Below, in pieces: positions 49,356-58,079 of a DNA stretch of 64,000 nucleotides; within the stretch, counting starts at the first letter, position 1; every line of letters starts with the position of its first letter. This stretch comes from Hyphomicrobiales bacterium (GTDB lineage Bacteria > Pseudomonadota > Alphaproteobacteria > Rhizobiales > Methylopilaceae): assembly GCA_022842205.1 (NCBI GenBank), contig JALHQA010000005.1, positions 1 through 64,000 on the forward strand. Direction: 5' to 3'. The position numbers were made by a program, and so were the translations under genes. The notes under the pieces were generated by a model that saw nothing but the letters and a program-made list of their open reading frames with translations, made no database searches and was not told the origin of the DNA.

Positions 49356-50908
49356 GCGAATAATCCGTGCACAAACCAGCGGGGATGTTCGGAATCATGT
49401 CCGTACATTCCACCGCGGTAAAGCCAGAAGCGGCGGCCTTCGCTGTCCTCGACGCGGAAATAGTCGCGTGTCAGCCCCTTTGTGCAGCGCCACCATTCCG
49501 GCGCGATGCGTTCGGGGCCTTCGGCATGCGTGACGTCATGCATGACACGCCGCCAGAGAAAGCGTATGGGCGGACCGTCCGGAACCTCGGCCACGGTCTC
49601 CACGGGTTCGGGCGGCTCGAACAGGCTGATAGGGCGTATTGGCGGCTCGCCGGGCTGCGCACGCCACGGGGCCGTCCTTCCGGCCGGTGCAATGGCCGGC
49701 GCCGTGCATGCCGCACGTTCAGGGACGTGGCTATCCCGGATAACAAGCCTTTGTACATGCGCTGTGCCGAAACGGACACCGAGGCGGTCGATCAGTTCGG
49801 CAACTTCCTCGCCATTATCCGTCCCGCCGCCGAAATCGGATTGCACGGATAGAAAAGCTTCCGTAGCCGTGACCGACAGCCGGATGAGATCGAAACCGAA
49901 GCCGGGGTCGAGAGGGTCCGTGAGTGCATCGAGCTTCTCGGAAAAAAGCTTTGCCAGTGTCTTTGCATTCCGCAAGGGGTGGCCGGACAGGATCGAGATG
50001 CGGCGCACGGCACCGTCGGCGCGGAAAAAGCTCGCCTCGAAATGCCGCCCGCCTGTTCCCCGTTCTTCGAGATGCGGCGTGAGTTCATGAGCGAGACCCT
50101 GCAGTGCAGCGGCGATCTGGTCCGCGAGCGAAACCGGCTCGGCAAAACGCCGCTCAGCGGCAAGATCGGGCAGAGGGCGCCGCGGCGAGACGGGATGATC
50201 GATTTCTCCGAGCGTACGTAGCAGGCGGTCGAGAAGAGTGGTGCCGAAGCGAGCGGCCAGGGGCGCGCGCGGGCGGATGGCAAGATCGTGTATGGTCTTC
50301 AGGCCGGCACGGGCGAGCGCGGTCACGATTTCGTCTTCAACGCCGAGGGCCGCGACGGGAAGAGACTTGATGGCTTCATAGTCCGCACCGGGCGGGCATA
50401 TACCGCCTCCGGTGAAACGGGCCAGCGCACGCGCCGCGTCGGGCGTCGCCGCGACGGCGCTTTGGGCGGTGAAACCAAGGCGCATGAGCCGTTCCATGAG
50501 ATCCGTACGCAGCGCGGCCTCGCCGCCGAGCAGATGCGCGCAACCCGTGATGTCGAGGATGAGGCCGTCCGCGCCATCCATGCCCACGAGAGGTGTATAG
50601 CGGTCGCACCAGTCGGCGATGCGATCGAGCATCGCCACGTCAGCCGCCGCGTCCTCGTCGGCGATCTTCAGGTCGGGGATACGTGCCCGTGCGTCTGCCA
50701 GGGTGAGACCGGGCGAAAGCCCGAGTTCGCGCGCGCGCCAGTCTGTATGGACGACACGGAGCGCGCCCTTGACCTTGGCGACAATGACAAGCGGCCGTTC
50801 ATCCGGCTTTTCGCTGCGCCTCTGCCACATCCGGCGCAGCCGGTCTGCGGGCAATAGAGGGAGCCAAAGCGCGAGATAGCGGCGTTTCCCGGAATATGCG
50901 GAGGTCAC
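49352..50908 (-). CDS. imuB: Y-family polymerase-like protein ImuB
   Basis: A 518-residue inactive Y-family polymerase relative that links DnaE2 to the beta clamp. It starts RRYLALWLPLLPADRL and keeps the fold through PLVIVAKVKGALRV, the DITGCAHLLGG segment and the little-finger region. Active-site acidic residues typical of DinB are not evident. GTG 50908 was chosen because homologs begin just before this block and an in-frame extension would overlap imuA further. It overlaps imuA by 110 bases, so the two are read in different frames over that stretch. Confidence 0.93.
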   Translation of the reverse strand: MTSAYSGKRRYLALWLPLLPADRLRRMWQRRSEKPDERPLVIVAKVKGALRVVHTDWRARELGLSPGLTLADARARIPDLKIADEDAAADVAMLDRIADWCDRYTPLVGMDGADGLILDITGCAHLLGGEAALRTDLMERLMRLGFTAQSAVAATPDAARALARFTGGGICPPGADYEAIKSLPVAALGVEDEIVTALARAGLKTIHDLAIRPRAPLAARFGTTLLDRLLRTLGEIDHPVSPRRPLPDLAAERRFAEPVSLADQIAAALQGLAHELTPHLEERGTGGRHFEASFFRADGAVRRISILSGHPLRNAKTLAKLFSEKLDALTDPLDPGFGFDLIRLSVTATEAFLSVQSDFGGGTDNGEEVAELIDRLGVRFGTAHVQRLVIRDSHVPERAACTAPAIAPAGRTAPWRAQPGEPPIRPISLFEPPEPVETVAEVPDGPPIRFLWRRVMHDVTHAEGPERIAPEWWRCTKGLTRDYFRVEDSEGRRFWLYRGGMYGHDSEHPRWFVHGLFA

Positions 50909-51575
50909 AATCCCATTCCATGCGAAAACGCTGGGGAGGGACGCCCCCCCGATGACGCAACAAAGAAATCTCGAAAGCCGGATGGCCCGGGGCATTTGCG
51001 GCCATCGCGCGGGAGGCGGCTGCACGAACGCGCCACCGGCTGAAGGCAGCGTTCGGCGCCGGCTCGCCCGACATACGCATAAGGAAACAGGGCGTCTGCG
51101 AAAGCGTGGCGCGATGGAGGAGCCGCCGCGTTGCCGTCAGATCGAGCACCTTCGGGCCGCCCCAGATCTCAAGCGCCACCGCGCCGAGAGCAGAACACTG
51201 CAGGGCCTCATGCGCGGCCCGCACCGCGGAGAGTGAATCCGAAACCCGCACCTGGATGATCGACGACGGATCGGCGCCGAATGCGGCAAGGCCCGGCGCG
51301 TAGAGCGCGCCATATTCATGCGCAACCATATCCTGCCGGACCCAGACGATCGTTTGCCCCCGCTCCTGGGCACGCAGCATCAGTGCGAGCGCAAAGCCCG
51401 TTACCGCCGCCCCATCTTGGCTCTGCGCTGGAAAAAATTCATGCAACGCGGATTTCGGCAATCCGCCGACACGCCGGTCGGCCTCCGGAAAACCGAAGGT
51501 TATGCAATCCTTGGCGGCTTTCGGGTTGAAAGCGCCTTTATCCCGCCGCGACAATGGCAATGCCATGTTGTTCAT
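50799..51575 (-). CDS. imuA: ImuA family protein
   Basis: A 258-residue RecA-like protein of the damage-inducible mutasome, which is thought to interact with ImuB and RecA. RecA-fold features are ITFGFPEADRRVGGLPKSALHEFF near residues 25-50 and QTIVWVRQDM. ATG 51575 lies inside a LexA box, so translation may be leaderless, or may begin at Met4 (51566). Regulation is by LexA through GTTC-N7-GTTC, overlapping the promoter -10. It begins the imuA-imuB-dnaE2 transcript. Confidence 0.9.
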   Translation of the reverse strand: MNNMALPLSRRDKGAFNPKAAKDCITFGFPEADRRVGGLPKSALHEFFPAQSQDGAAVTGFALALMLRAQERGQTIVWVRQDMVAHEYGALYAPGLAAFGADPSSIIQVRVSDSLSAVRAAHEALQCSALGAVALEIWGGPKVLDLTATRRLLHRATLSQTPCFLMRMSGEPAPNAAFSRWRVRAAASRAMAANAPGHPAFEISLLRHRGGVPPQRFRMEWDCDLRIFRETPLSRALAPSIARRPAAPDVAEAQRKAG

Positions 51576-51609
51576 GTTTTGTTCTATCTTGAGACCAAGT
51601 AAGAGTCAA
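51570..51609 (-). promoter_or_regulatory. SOS (LexA) box and promoter of imuA-imuB-dnaE2
   Basis: On the minus strand, TTGACT (51609-51604), 17 bases, then TAGAAC (51586-51581) forms a promoter. GAAC-N7-GAAC (51584-51570) is the exact alphaproteobacterial LexA site and overlaps the -10 and the start codon. Repression would be direct. Confidence 0.85.
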
Positions 51610-51656
51610 GGCCGCGGCACGCGAGTTGCGACGATTGGAAGGGGATTGCTGGAGCG

Positions 51657-53948
51657 TCAGGCGACGCGAGCGCTCGGCTGATCGAGGCCGTGAAGATCAA
51701 TAATATTCGCGACCGGCATCGGGCGGCCGAACAGGAAGCCCTGCACATTGGTGAAGCTGCCTTCCTTGACGAGGACCGCTAGCTGCTCATTGGTCTCGAC
51801 GCCTTCCATGACAACCGACATGCCGAGCTCTGCGCTCAGCCGGGCCACGCCGCGCAACAGCGTCAGCGCTTTCTTGTCCGTATCGATGTCTTCAAGGAAC
51901 GAGCGATCGATCTTGATCTTGTCGAGCGGGAAGGCGTGAAGGTAGCTCAGGCTCGAATAGCCCGTACCGAAATCGTCGAGCGCTGTCGTTACGCCGAGAT
52001 CGCGCAGTTTCTGCAAAGCTATGCCCGCGGCTTCCGTATCGTCCATAAGTACGGACTCGGTGATTTCAAGCTCAAGACGGTGGGGGGCAAGGCCGGTTTC
52101 CTTGAGCGTATCCGCCACCACCGCGACCACGTTGGCGCGGCGGAACTGCAGCGGCGAGAGGTTGACCGCCACCCGGATGTCCGAGGGCCAGATCGTGCAG
52201 TCGCTGCACGCCTTGCGCAGAACCCAGTTTCCGATGTCGACGATGAGGCCCATCTCCTCGGCGACCGGGATGAACTCGCCCGGCGAGACCATGCCGCGCT
52301 GAGGGTGACGCCAGCGCAACAGCGCCTCGTAGGAGGCTGGCTTGCCGGTCTTGATGTCGATGATCGGCTGATAGAATACCTCGAATTCCTCCCGCGCCAG
52401 AGCTTCGCGCAGTTCGAGTTCCAGAATACGCCGCGCACGCGCCGTCTCGTCCATCTCGGGTTCGAAGAACCGGTAGACGCCCCGGCCGTCAGCCTTTGCG
52501 CGGTACAGGGCGATGTCGGCGTTCTTCAACAACTGGCCCGTGCTGTTGCCATCGCCGGGCGACAGCGCAATGCCGATGCTAGCGCCGATCATGATCTGAT
52601 GGCCGTCGATATTGAAGCTCTGCTCGATCGCCTGGATGATGCGCCGGGCGAGGAGCGCCGCGCTTTCGGTTCCGTCCGACGGATTCTGCAGGACGACGAA
52701 TTCGTCGCCGCCGAAGCGCGCGACGACATCGCCCCGACGCACGACCGAGCGCAGCCGGTCGGCGACTTCGCACAGGAGGGCGTCGCCGCAAGGATGGCCG
52801 AGCGTGTCATTGACCTGTTTGAACTGGTCGAGATCGACAAACAGAACGGCGAGCGCGCTGTTGCGGGACGACAGTTCGTATTCGAATCGCTCGGTAAAGG
52901 TCATGCGGTTCGGAAGCCCGGTCAGCGTGTCGAACCGCGCCAGGCGCTCGATCTTGGCTTCGGCGCGCCGCCGCTCGGTGATATCTTCGACAAGCATGAC
53001 GCTGCCGCCGTCGGCCATCGGCTGGAAAGTCAGCTGCAGGGTCTTGCGCCCCTGCAGCGGCAGTGAAACGGATTTGCGCTTGGGATTGGCCAAGGCCTCC
53101 ATGAATCGCGATGTAAAACGTTCGCTGCGTGCCGGAGGGATCATGCCATTGGCAATGCAAGCCGCACATAGTTCGTCAGCATGCATGCCGCGCACATCAA
53201 TATCGGCGGAGAGCCCGAGGAGTTCGTTGAAACGTCCATTTGTAACAACGACAATTTTCTGCCCATCAAACATGCACAAGCCGTGCGGCATGTTGGTGAG
53301 CGCCGTGTCGAAGCGGTTGGCGAGCGACTCGATGTCATGTTTCGCAATGACGGCGTCGAAAAGAACGTTCCGCAGCCGCGTGGCGATTATGCGGATGCTG
53401 ATGAAGAACGGGACAAACAGCAGCGCCAGGAAATGGTAATAGATGCTGTTCTGATAGAGCAGGCCGCCGATCATCAGGACCGCCGCGCAGGAGGTCTGGA
53501 TGACGACCAGGCGGTCGCTGCTGAAATTGCGGCCGGCGATGCCGAGCAGATAGGCCAGCACCATCGAAAAGCTGATGAGATGGATCGCGGCGTCCTGCGT
53601 CAGGGCGAAGCACAGGAAGCACCAGACGCCGAGAACGAGGACATTGGCCCCCGACATCCTGATGTAGCGGGCCTCCCAGCGGCGCGCGTCCTCGATCGTG
53701 TCCGGACGCGAGCCCGCATATCTGCGCATTTCGGCTATTCGCAGAACGCCGAGCGCAACTGTGGCGAGCGCGCAGGCTAAAAGCGCCGGCTCGCCGCTCT
53801 TCCAATAGGTCACGAGCGCAGCAACAATTGCGCTCAGCGAGCCCACAAAGAGAGATCTGCCGTCCGAATACAAAGCATCTACTGTCGAGATATAGATTTT
53901 CTCGGGTAGATTCTCTGATTTACGGCTGTTGGTGCCGGCGGCCTGCAT
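51657..53948 (-). CDS. Membrane GGDEF-EAL protein with PAS domain
   Basis: A 763-residue c-di-GMP enzyme. About five TM helices lie in residues 33-190, a PAS-like sensor in 210-325, a GGDEF domain with RRGD I-site and GGDEF (413-417), then EAL starting at 541 (EALLRW) with ELEITES and DDFGTGYSSL. Both active-site motifs look intact, so it could make and degrade c-di-GMP, with the I-site allowing product inhibition. The membrane part and PAS suggest a signal input. It lies 81 bases downstream of the SOS promoter region on the same strand but reads away as a separate gene. Confidence 0.93.
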   Translation of the reverse strand: MQAAGTNSRKSENLPEKIYISTVDALYSDGRSLFVGSLSAIVAALVTYWKSGEPALLACALATVALGVLRIAEMRRYAGSRPDTIEDARRWEARYIRMSGANVLVLGVWCFLCFALTQDAAIHLISFSMVLAYLLGIAGRNFSSDRLVVIQTSCAAVLMIGGLLYQNSIYYHFLALLFVPFFISIRIIATRLRNVLFDAVIAKHDIESLANRFDTALTNMPHGLCMFDGQKIVVVTNGRFNELLGLSADIDVRGMHADELCAACIANGMIPPARSERFTSRFMEALANPKRKSVSLPLQGRKTLQLTFQPMADGGSVMLVEDITERRRAEAKIERLARFDTLTGLPNRMTFTERFEYELSSRNSALAVLFVDLDQFKQVNDTLGHPCGDALLCEVADRLRSVVRRGDVVARFGGDEFVVLQNPSDGTESAALLARRIIQAIEQSFNIDGHQIMIGASIGIALSPGDGNSTGQLLKNADIALYRAKADGRGVYRFFEPEMDETARARRILELELREALAREEFEVFYQPIIDIKTGKPASYEALLRWRHPQRGMVSPGEFIPVAEEMGLIVDIGNWVLRKACSDCTIWPSDIRVAVNLSPLQFRRANVVAVVADTLKETGLAPHRLELEITESVLMDDTEAAGIALQKLRDLGVTTALDDFGTGYSSLSYLHAFPLDKIKIDRSFLEDIDTDKKALTLLRGVARLSAELGMSVVMEGVETNEQLAVLVKEGSFTNVQGFLFGRPMPVANIIDLHGLDQPSARVA

Positions 53949-54063
53949 GGAATTACGGGTGTCCTCGCAATTCCAATAAAGCTATACTAAAGGGACTAAC
54001 ATCCGTTGTACTTTACCCGTCAAATTTTATCTGTCTCCGGACATCGATCTGAGCGGGCATGAC

Positions 54064-54085
54064 ATTCCTGCGCTTGAGCAGGAAT
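54064..54085. promoter_or_regulatory. Perfect 8-bp inverted repeat in the FeeM-like promoter region
   Basis: ATTCCTGC and GCAGGAAT pair across six bases, 118 bases before the N-acyl amino acid synthase start. The half-sites resemble a dimeric operator. The CTG-N8-CAG spacing is too short for a classical lux-type box. It also lies upstream of the divergent GGDEF gene. Confidence 0.4.
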
Positions 54086-54144
54086 TAGTCGCTTTGTCTC
54101 AACGAGGTAGCTCCCGAGCGCCTACAACTTCGGCTTTCATTTAG

Positions 54145-54159
54145 TTAACAAATAGTTAA
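54145..54159. promoter_or_regulatory. CtrA-type box (TTAA-N7-TTAA)
   Basis: TTAA-CAAATAG-TTAA matches the full alphaproteobacterial CtrA consensus, 43 bases before the FeeM-like gene. The position fits activation of that gene by CtrA. Confidence 0.6.
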
Positions 54160-54202
54160 GATATTCCCTCGGGCAGGGTGGTGTAGCCCTTGGGAGCAGG
54201 TA

Positions 54203-54961
54203 ATGGTTGCTGTCGCGGAAGCGGGGCGCGGTTTCTCCGAGCGTCTGGTCGATTTTCAGGACATTCTCGATTGCCGCCGCCTGGTCACAGGGCGCGATCT
54301 CGAGACTGCTTACAGGCTCCGCTATGACGCCTATGTTCGCGAAGGTGCCATTTCCCGCAATTTCACCAAGCGCTTTGCCGACTCCTACGACGAGAGCCCG
54401 AATGTCTGGATTCTCGGGACGTTCATCGATGGCGAGATGGCCAGTTCGATCCGCATCCATGTATTGAGCCCGGAGCATCCGGAAGGGCCTGGAATGCCTG
54501 TTTTCTCGGACCTCCTGAGACCCGAGATCGAGCGCGGCCTGACGATCATCGATCCGACCCGTTTCGTGGCAAACGAGACGCTGGCCCGCCGCTATCCCGA
54601 GCTTCCCTATGCAACGGTCCGGTTGTGCTTTCTGGCGTCGGAGTTTTTCGAAGCCGATATCGCGCTGGCAACGGTCCGCGCCGAGCACCAGGCTTTCTAC
54701 CGGCGAGTCTTCGGTTTCAAGGCGCTATGCCCGCCGAGGGAATATCCCAGCCTCGCGAAACCCATCAGCTTGATGGCGATTCACTGCCCGACATTCCGCG
54801 GGAGCGTGCTGGAGCGTAATCCGTTCCTGCATTCTTCCGCGGCGGAACGCTCGAAACTGTTTGGAGCGGAAAGCACACTGCCGACCCATGCGCCGCCCAT
54901 GCAGCCGGCGCTCAACGTCCTGGGCGGGCGAGGCGTCTCTCCGGAGCAGACCGCCGGGTGA
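54203..54961 (+). CDS. FeeM-like N-acyl amino acid synthase (GNAT/autoinducer-synthase fold)
   Basis: A 252-residue protein in the family that includes FeeM and resembles acyl-homoserine lactone synthases. Landmarks are the YRLRYDAYVREG block near residue 40, IRIHVLSPEH strand, the DLLRPEIERG and IDPTRFVANE segment, and EHQAFYRRVFGFKAL, the end of the fold. FeeM joins an acyl-ACP fatty acid to an amino acid such as tyrosine. The actual amino acid is unknown. GGGAG precedes ATG. A CtrA box lies just upstream. Its 3' end overlaps the convergent hydrolase by 50 bases. Confidence 0.8.
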   Translation: MVAVAEAGRGFSERLVDFQDILDCRRLVTGRDLETAYRLRYDAYVREGAISRNFTKRFADSYDESPNVWILGTFIDGEMASSIRIHVLSPEHPEGPGMPVFSDLLRPEIERGLTIIDPTRFVANETLARRYPELPYATVRLCFLASEFFEADIALATVRAEHQAFYRRVFGFKALCPPREYPSLAKPISLMAIHCPTFRGSVLERNPFLHSSAAERSKLFGAESTLPTHAPPMQPALNVLGGRGVSPEQTAG

Positions 54962-55787
54962 CGGTTGCTTTTTCGGTGATCTGCCGGAGATAGCGAAGCA
55001 GCAGCCGGTCGAAGGCCTCGGGCTGTTCAAGGAATGGGGCGTGCCCGCAATCATCAATAATATGGCAGCAGCCATCCCAGAGATTATCGTAGTCGAGGCT
55101 CTCCAGATACTCGATCCGCGCAAAGGGTTCGTGAGCGCCATTGATGATCGCCAGCGGCACGGGACTCTGCTCCGCCGCCTCCCTTTGATTGACGCCGCGG
55201 CCTTGGATGAGGCTGCGGAACAGCGCGCGCCGCGCTTTGGGGTCGGTGCGGGCGATCATCGCGGTCAGATGGGGATCGGCGCCGCCGCCGAAACAAATGC
55301 GGGCCAGTTGCTCGATTTCACCCCGGTCGAGTCTGGCGCGGGTCGCCAGCAGAAGCGCCGGGTTCAAATGGAAGGCGCGGAGCATTCCTGTCAGTCCGCG
55401 GCCGAATGGCGGCGCCCCGACAAGGATCACTCCCTTGATGCCGGCGCGGCGCTGCAGCAACTCCAGTGCGACATGCCCGCCAAGCGACCATCCGAGCAGG
55501 ATGACATCGTCGATCTTCATGTCATCGAGTACGGCGGCAACGGTATCGGCATAGCCTGGGATGGAATAGGTCGCGGCCGAAGGGGCGTTGCCGGACTCGC
55601 CGTGGCCCGGCAGGTCGATGGCGATCAGACGGGCGGTGCGGCCGACCTCGCCCTCGATCTGCGCCCGGAACACTTCCTTGCAGGTGGAGTTCCCGTGCAG
55701 CAACAGAACCGGGGTTCCGGATCCATGGGTCTCCAGAACGGCAATATCGGCGAATGCCGTATGGATGGTCTTGCGGGCCGGGCGCAT
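54912..55787 (-). CDS. Alpha/beta-fold hydrolase
   Basis: A 291-residue alpha/beta hydrolase. The oxyanion region is LLLHGNSTCKE, the nucleophile elbow is LGWSLGGH, a later NGAHEPF loop should hold the acid, and DCGHAPFLEQPEAF has the catalytic His. Members are esterases or lipases. ATG 55787 is the first plausible start; a much longer upstream frame crosses the promoter of the next gene. It converges on the FeeM-like gene with a 50-base overlap and diverges from the methyltransferase. Confidence 0.88.
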   Translation of the reverse strand: MRPARKTIHTAFADIAVLETHGSGTPVLLLHGNSTCKEVFRAQIEGEVGRTARLIAIDLPGHGESGNAPSAATYSIPGYADTVAAVLDDMKIDDVILLGWSLGGHVALELLQRRAGIKGVILVGAPPFGRGLTGMLRAFHLNPALLLATRARLDRGEIEQLARICFGGGADPHLTAMIARTDPKARRALFRSLIQGRGVNQREAAEQSPVPLAIINGAHEPFARIEYLESLDYDNLWDGCCHIIDDCGHAPFLEQPEAFDRLLLRYLRQITEKATVTRRSAPERRLARPGR

Positions 55788-55919
55788 GACATTGATCTCT
55801 CTACCCGCAGTCTTGCATTCAAAGATGTACGGGCTCTTTAGGAGAAGACCCGTGCATCTCATACAAAAGGCGTATAAAAGAAGCGAGCTGGCGTGCGGCC
55901 GGCACCGGGGGTTGCGTAC

Positions 55920-56753
55920 ATGTCGGTAAATCCTGCTCCAGAGTATGTGCTTGGCCATTCCGATCGCGAGTTGCTGCGGCTTGAACAGCAGGCGGCGTTC
56001 TTTTCCGACGCAACATCGGACGTACTCACAAGGTGCGGCCTTGCTCGCGGACAGAAGGTTCTGGATCTTGGGTGCGGCGTCGGCGACGTATCCTCGATCG
56101 CGGCCGAACTCGTCGGCGAAACAGGCCGCGTCGTCGGCATCGACATCTCGCCCGATGCAATTGCGCTTGCCTCGGCCCGGCTAAAAGCTCTCGGCAAGGC
56201 GCAAGCGAGTTTCAAGGTTTCCTCGATCGAGGCCTATGACGGCTATGCCGGCTTTGACGCCGTGATTGGCCGCTTCATTCTCGTCCACAACGCCGAGCCG
56301 CGGGATCTTATCCGCCCGCTTCTGGCGAAACTGCGTCCGGGCGCCATCGTCTCGTTCATCGAGATGGATATGAGCTCCGCTGCGGCCGTGCCGCCGCTGC
56401 CGCTGCTTGGCCGCTGTGTCGGCTGGATCGTCGAAGCTTATCGCCGGGCTGGCCGTAACAGCGACACGGGATCGAGTCTTTACGCGATCTTCCGGGATTG
56501 CGGCCTCGAGCCGAAGCTCGCGGGCTACACGCGGATCGCCGGCAGCGGAGAACTCGCGGGAATAGGTTTTGTGGTCGAATCCTTGCGCAGTCTGACGCCC
56601 CTGATCGTCAAGCTCGGTGTAGCAACGGCCGAGGAGATTGGAATCGAGACGCTGGGCCAGAGGCTGCTGGCCGAAGCCGGCGACGGCGGCCACTGCGTCT
56701 TTTACCCGCGCCTTGTCGGTGCCTGGGCGACCGTAGGTTCTCCAAAAGGATAA
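55920..56753 (+). CDS. Class I SAM-dependent methyltransferase
   Basis: A 277-residue methyltransferase with motif I VLDLGCGVGDVSS, motif II VVGIDISPDAI and motif IV FDAVIGRFILVHN. It resembles UbiE/COQ5-like enzymes that methylate lipids, quinones or small molecules. No membrane or signal segments are visible. ATG 55920 was chosen; an in-frame start 27 bases upstream is possible. Position between the hydrolase and FadL-type porin hints at lipid chemistry, but this is weak. Confidence 0.87.
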   Translation: MSVNPAPEYVLGHSDRELLRLEQQAAFFSDATSDVLTRCGLARGQKVLDLGCGVGDVSSIAAELVGETGRVVGIDISPDAIALASARLKALGKAQASFKVSSIEAYDGYAGFDAVIGRFILVHNAEPRDLIRPLLAKLRPGAIVSFIEMDMSSAAAVPPLPLLGRCVGWIVEAYRRAGRNSDTGSSLYAIFRDCGLEPKLAGYTRIAGSGELAGIGFVVESLRSLTPLIVKLGVATAEEIGIETLGQRLLAEAGDGGHCVFYPRLVGAWATVGSPKG

Positions 56754-56839
56754 CCTCTAAACACGTCAGATAGTTAGCCTATTAATAAGATTTGAATGGC
56801 ACTCTTCCGGAGATGTTCACCATCATCGGATGACCTTAC

Positions 56840-58072
56840 ATGCCGACGTTCCGCTGCACGGCTCTGTTCTGCCTTACGTTCGCCGGCAGCCTTGCTTTGT
56901 TGATGCAGTCCGCGCACGCCGGCGGCTTTCTTGTCCGGAGCCACAGCGCCGCGGGCTTCGGCACCTCGCTCGCCGGCGTCGCCGCGGGCGATCAGCTTTC
57001 CTACAGCTATTGGAACCCGGCGGTGCTGTCGCATGTACAGGGATTCGAGATCGAAGCCGACGCAGCGCTGATCCTGCCGTCAATCGACATCGATCCTGAT
57101 ACCGGTAGCAGTGTGGATATCGGCGAGATCGCGCTGGTGCCATCTACTTTTGTGGGCGTCCGGCTGACCGAAGACATTGTGATGGGTCTTGCGATCTCAA
57201 GCCCGTTCGGCCTGTCAACCGAAGCGCCCGACGATTGGGCGGGGCAGATCTATTCGCGCTCTTCGGAGATGTTCTCGATCAACATCAATCCTATGCTGTC
57301 CTACCGCTTCTCCGACTATTTCGCGGTTGGCGCGGGCATTCAGGCGCAGTATTTCAGCGCCGATCTGACAAGCGCATACCCCCTTGCGCCCGCCAGTGAC
57401 GTCGAACTCGACGCCAGCGATGTCGGGTTCGGCTTCAATCTCGGGTTCCAGCTGACGCCTTGGCAGGGGACGGATATCGGCGTCGGATTCCGCTCGTCCA
57501 TACGTCATGATGTTGACGGCGACTTCGTCGTTGCAGGCACAGCCATTCCGGCCGGCACCACGCTCGATACGCCCGAGGTTGTGAGTGTCGGGATCAACCA
57601 GGCGGTCACGGACCGCTTCCGCGCGCTGGGTACGGTCGAGTGGAGCAACTGGAGCCGTCTTGGCGATCTTGCGGTTGTCGATAATTCGGGATCGACGCTG
57701 ACGACGCTTTATCTGCGCTACAATGATGGCTGGCTGTTCTCGCTCGGCGGCGAATACGATGTCAGCGACCGTCTGACGCTGCGCGCGGGCCTCGGTTATG
57801 AAATATCGCCGCTCGATGACGACAACCGCGACACGCGCTTTCCGGAAACCGACCAGTTCATGGTCTCTGCCGGCCTTTCTTATAAGTACAGCGATTACAC
57901 CACGCTTTCGGCGAGCTATCTGTACTCTATGGGACTGGGTGACGGGGACATCAGCATCGACGCCAGCGATCCGGGTTATCTTGGCGCGCCTTTCTCCGGC
58001 ACGTCCGACCTTGGCATCAGCATCGTGTCGGTCGGAATCAACATGAAGCTCGGCGGCGGCCCGTCCAAATAG
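56840..58072 (+). CDS. OmpP1/FadL family outer membrane transport protein
   Basis: A 410-residue outer-membrane beta-barrel for hydrophobic compounds such as fatty acids. A signal peptide ends near QSAHAGG. The N-terminal hatch has AAGFGTSLAGVAAG and YWNPAVLSHV, then alternating strands with aromatic girdles such as LSYKYSDYTTLSASYLYS. The C-terminal strand ISIVSVGINMKL suits assembly by BamA. It is near lipid-related genes, so fatty-acid or lipoamino-acid passage is plausible. It converges on the NRPS gene with a seven-base gap. Confidence 0.92.
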   Translation: MPTFRCTALFCLTFAGSLALLMQSAHAGGFLVRSHSAAGFGTSLAGVAAGDQLSYSYWNPAVLSHVQGFEIEADAALILPSIDIDPDTGSSVDIGEIALVPSTFVGVRLTEDIVMGLAISSPFGLSTEAPDDWAGQIYSRSSEMFSININPMLSYRFSDYFAVGAGIQAQYFSADLTSAYPLAPASDVELDASDVGFGFNLGFQLTPWQGTDIGVGFRSSIRHDVDGDFVVAGTAIPAGTTLDTPEVVSVGINQAVTDRFRALGTVEWSNWSRLGDLAVVDNSGSTLTTLYLRYNDGWLFSLGGEYDVSDRLTLRAGLGYEISPLDDDNRDTRFPETDQFMVSAGLSYKYSDYTTLSASYLYSMGLGDGDISIDASDPGYLGAPFSGTSDLGISIVSVGINMKLGGGPSK

Positions 58073-58079
58073 TGCCGGA

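Noticed and set aside
47979-49421. Plus-strand open frame over dnaE2
   Set aside because: Antisense shadow of a full-length dnaE2 with catalytic motifs.
54064-54085. Lux-type quorum-sensing box ahead of the FeeM-like gene
   Set aside because: The CTG and CAG half-sites are eight bases apart rather than ten, and no LuxR-type regulator is nearby.
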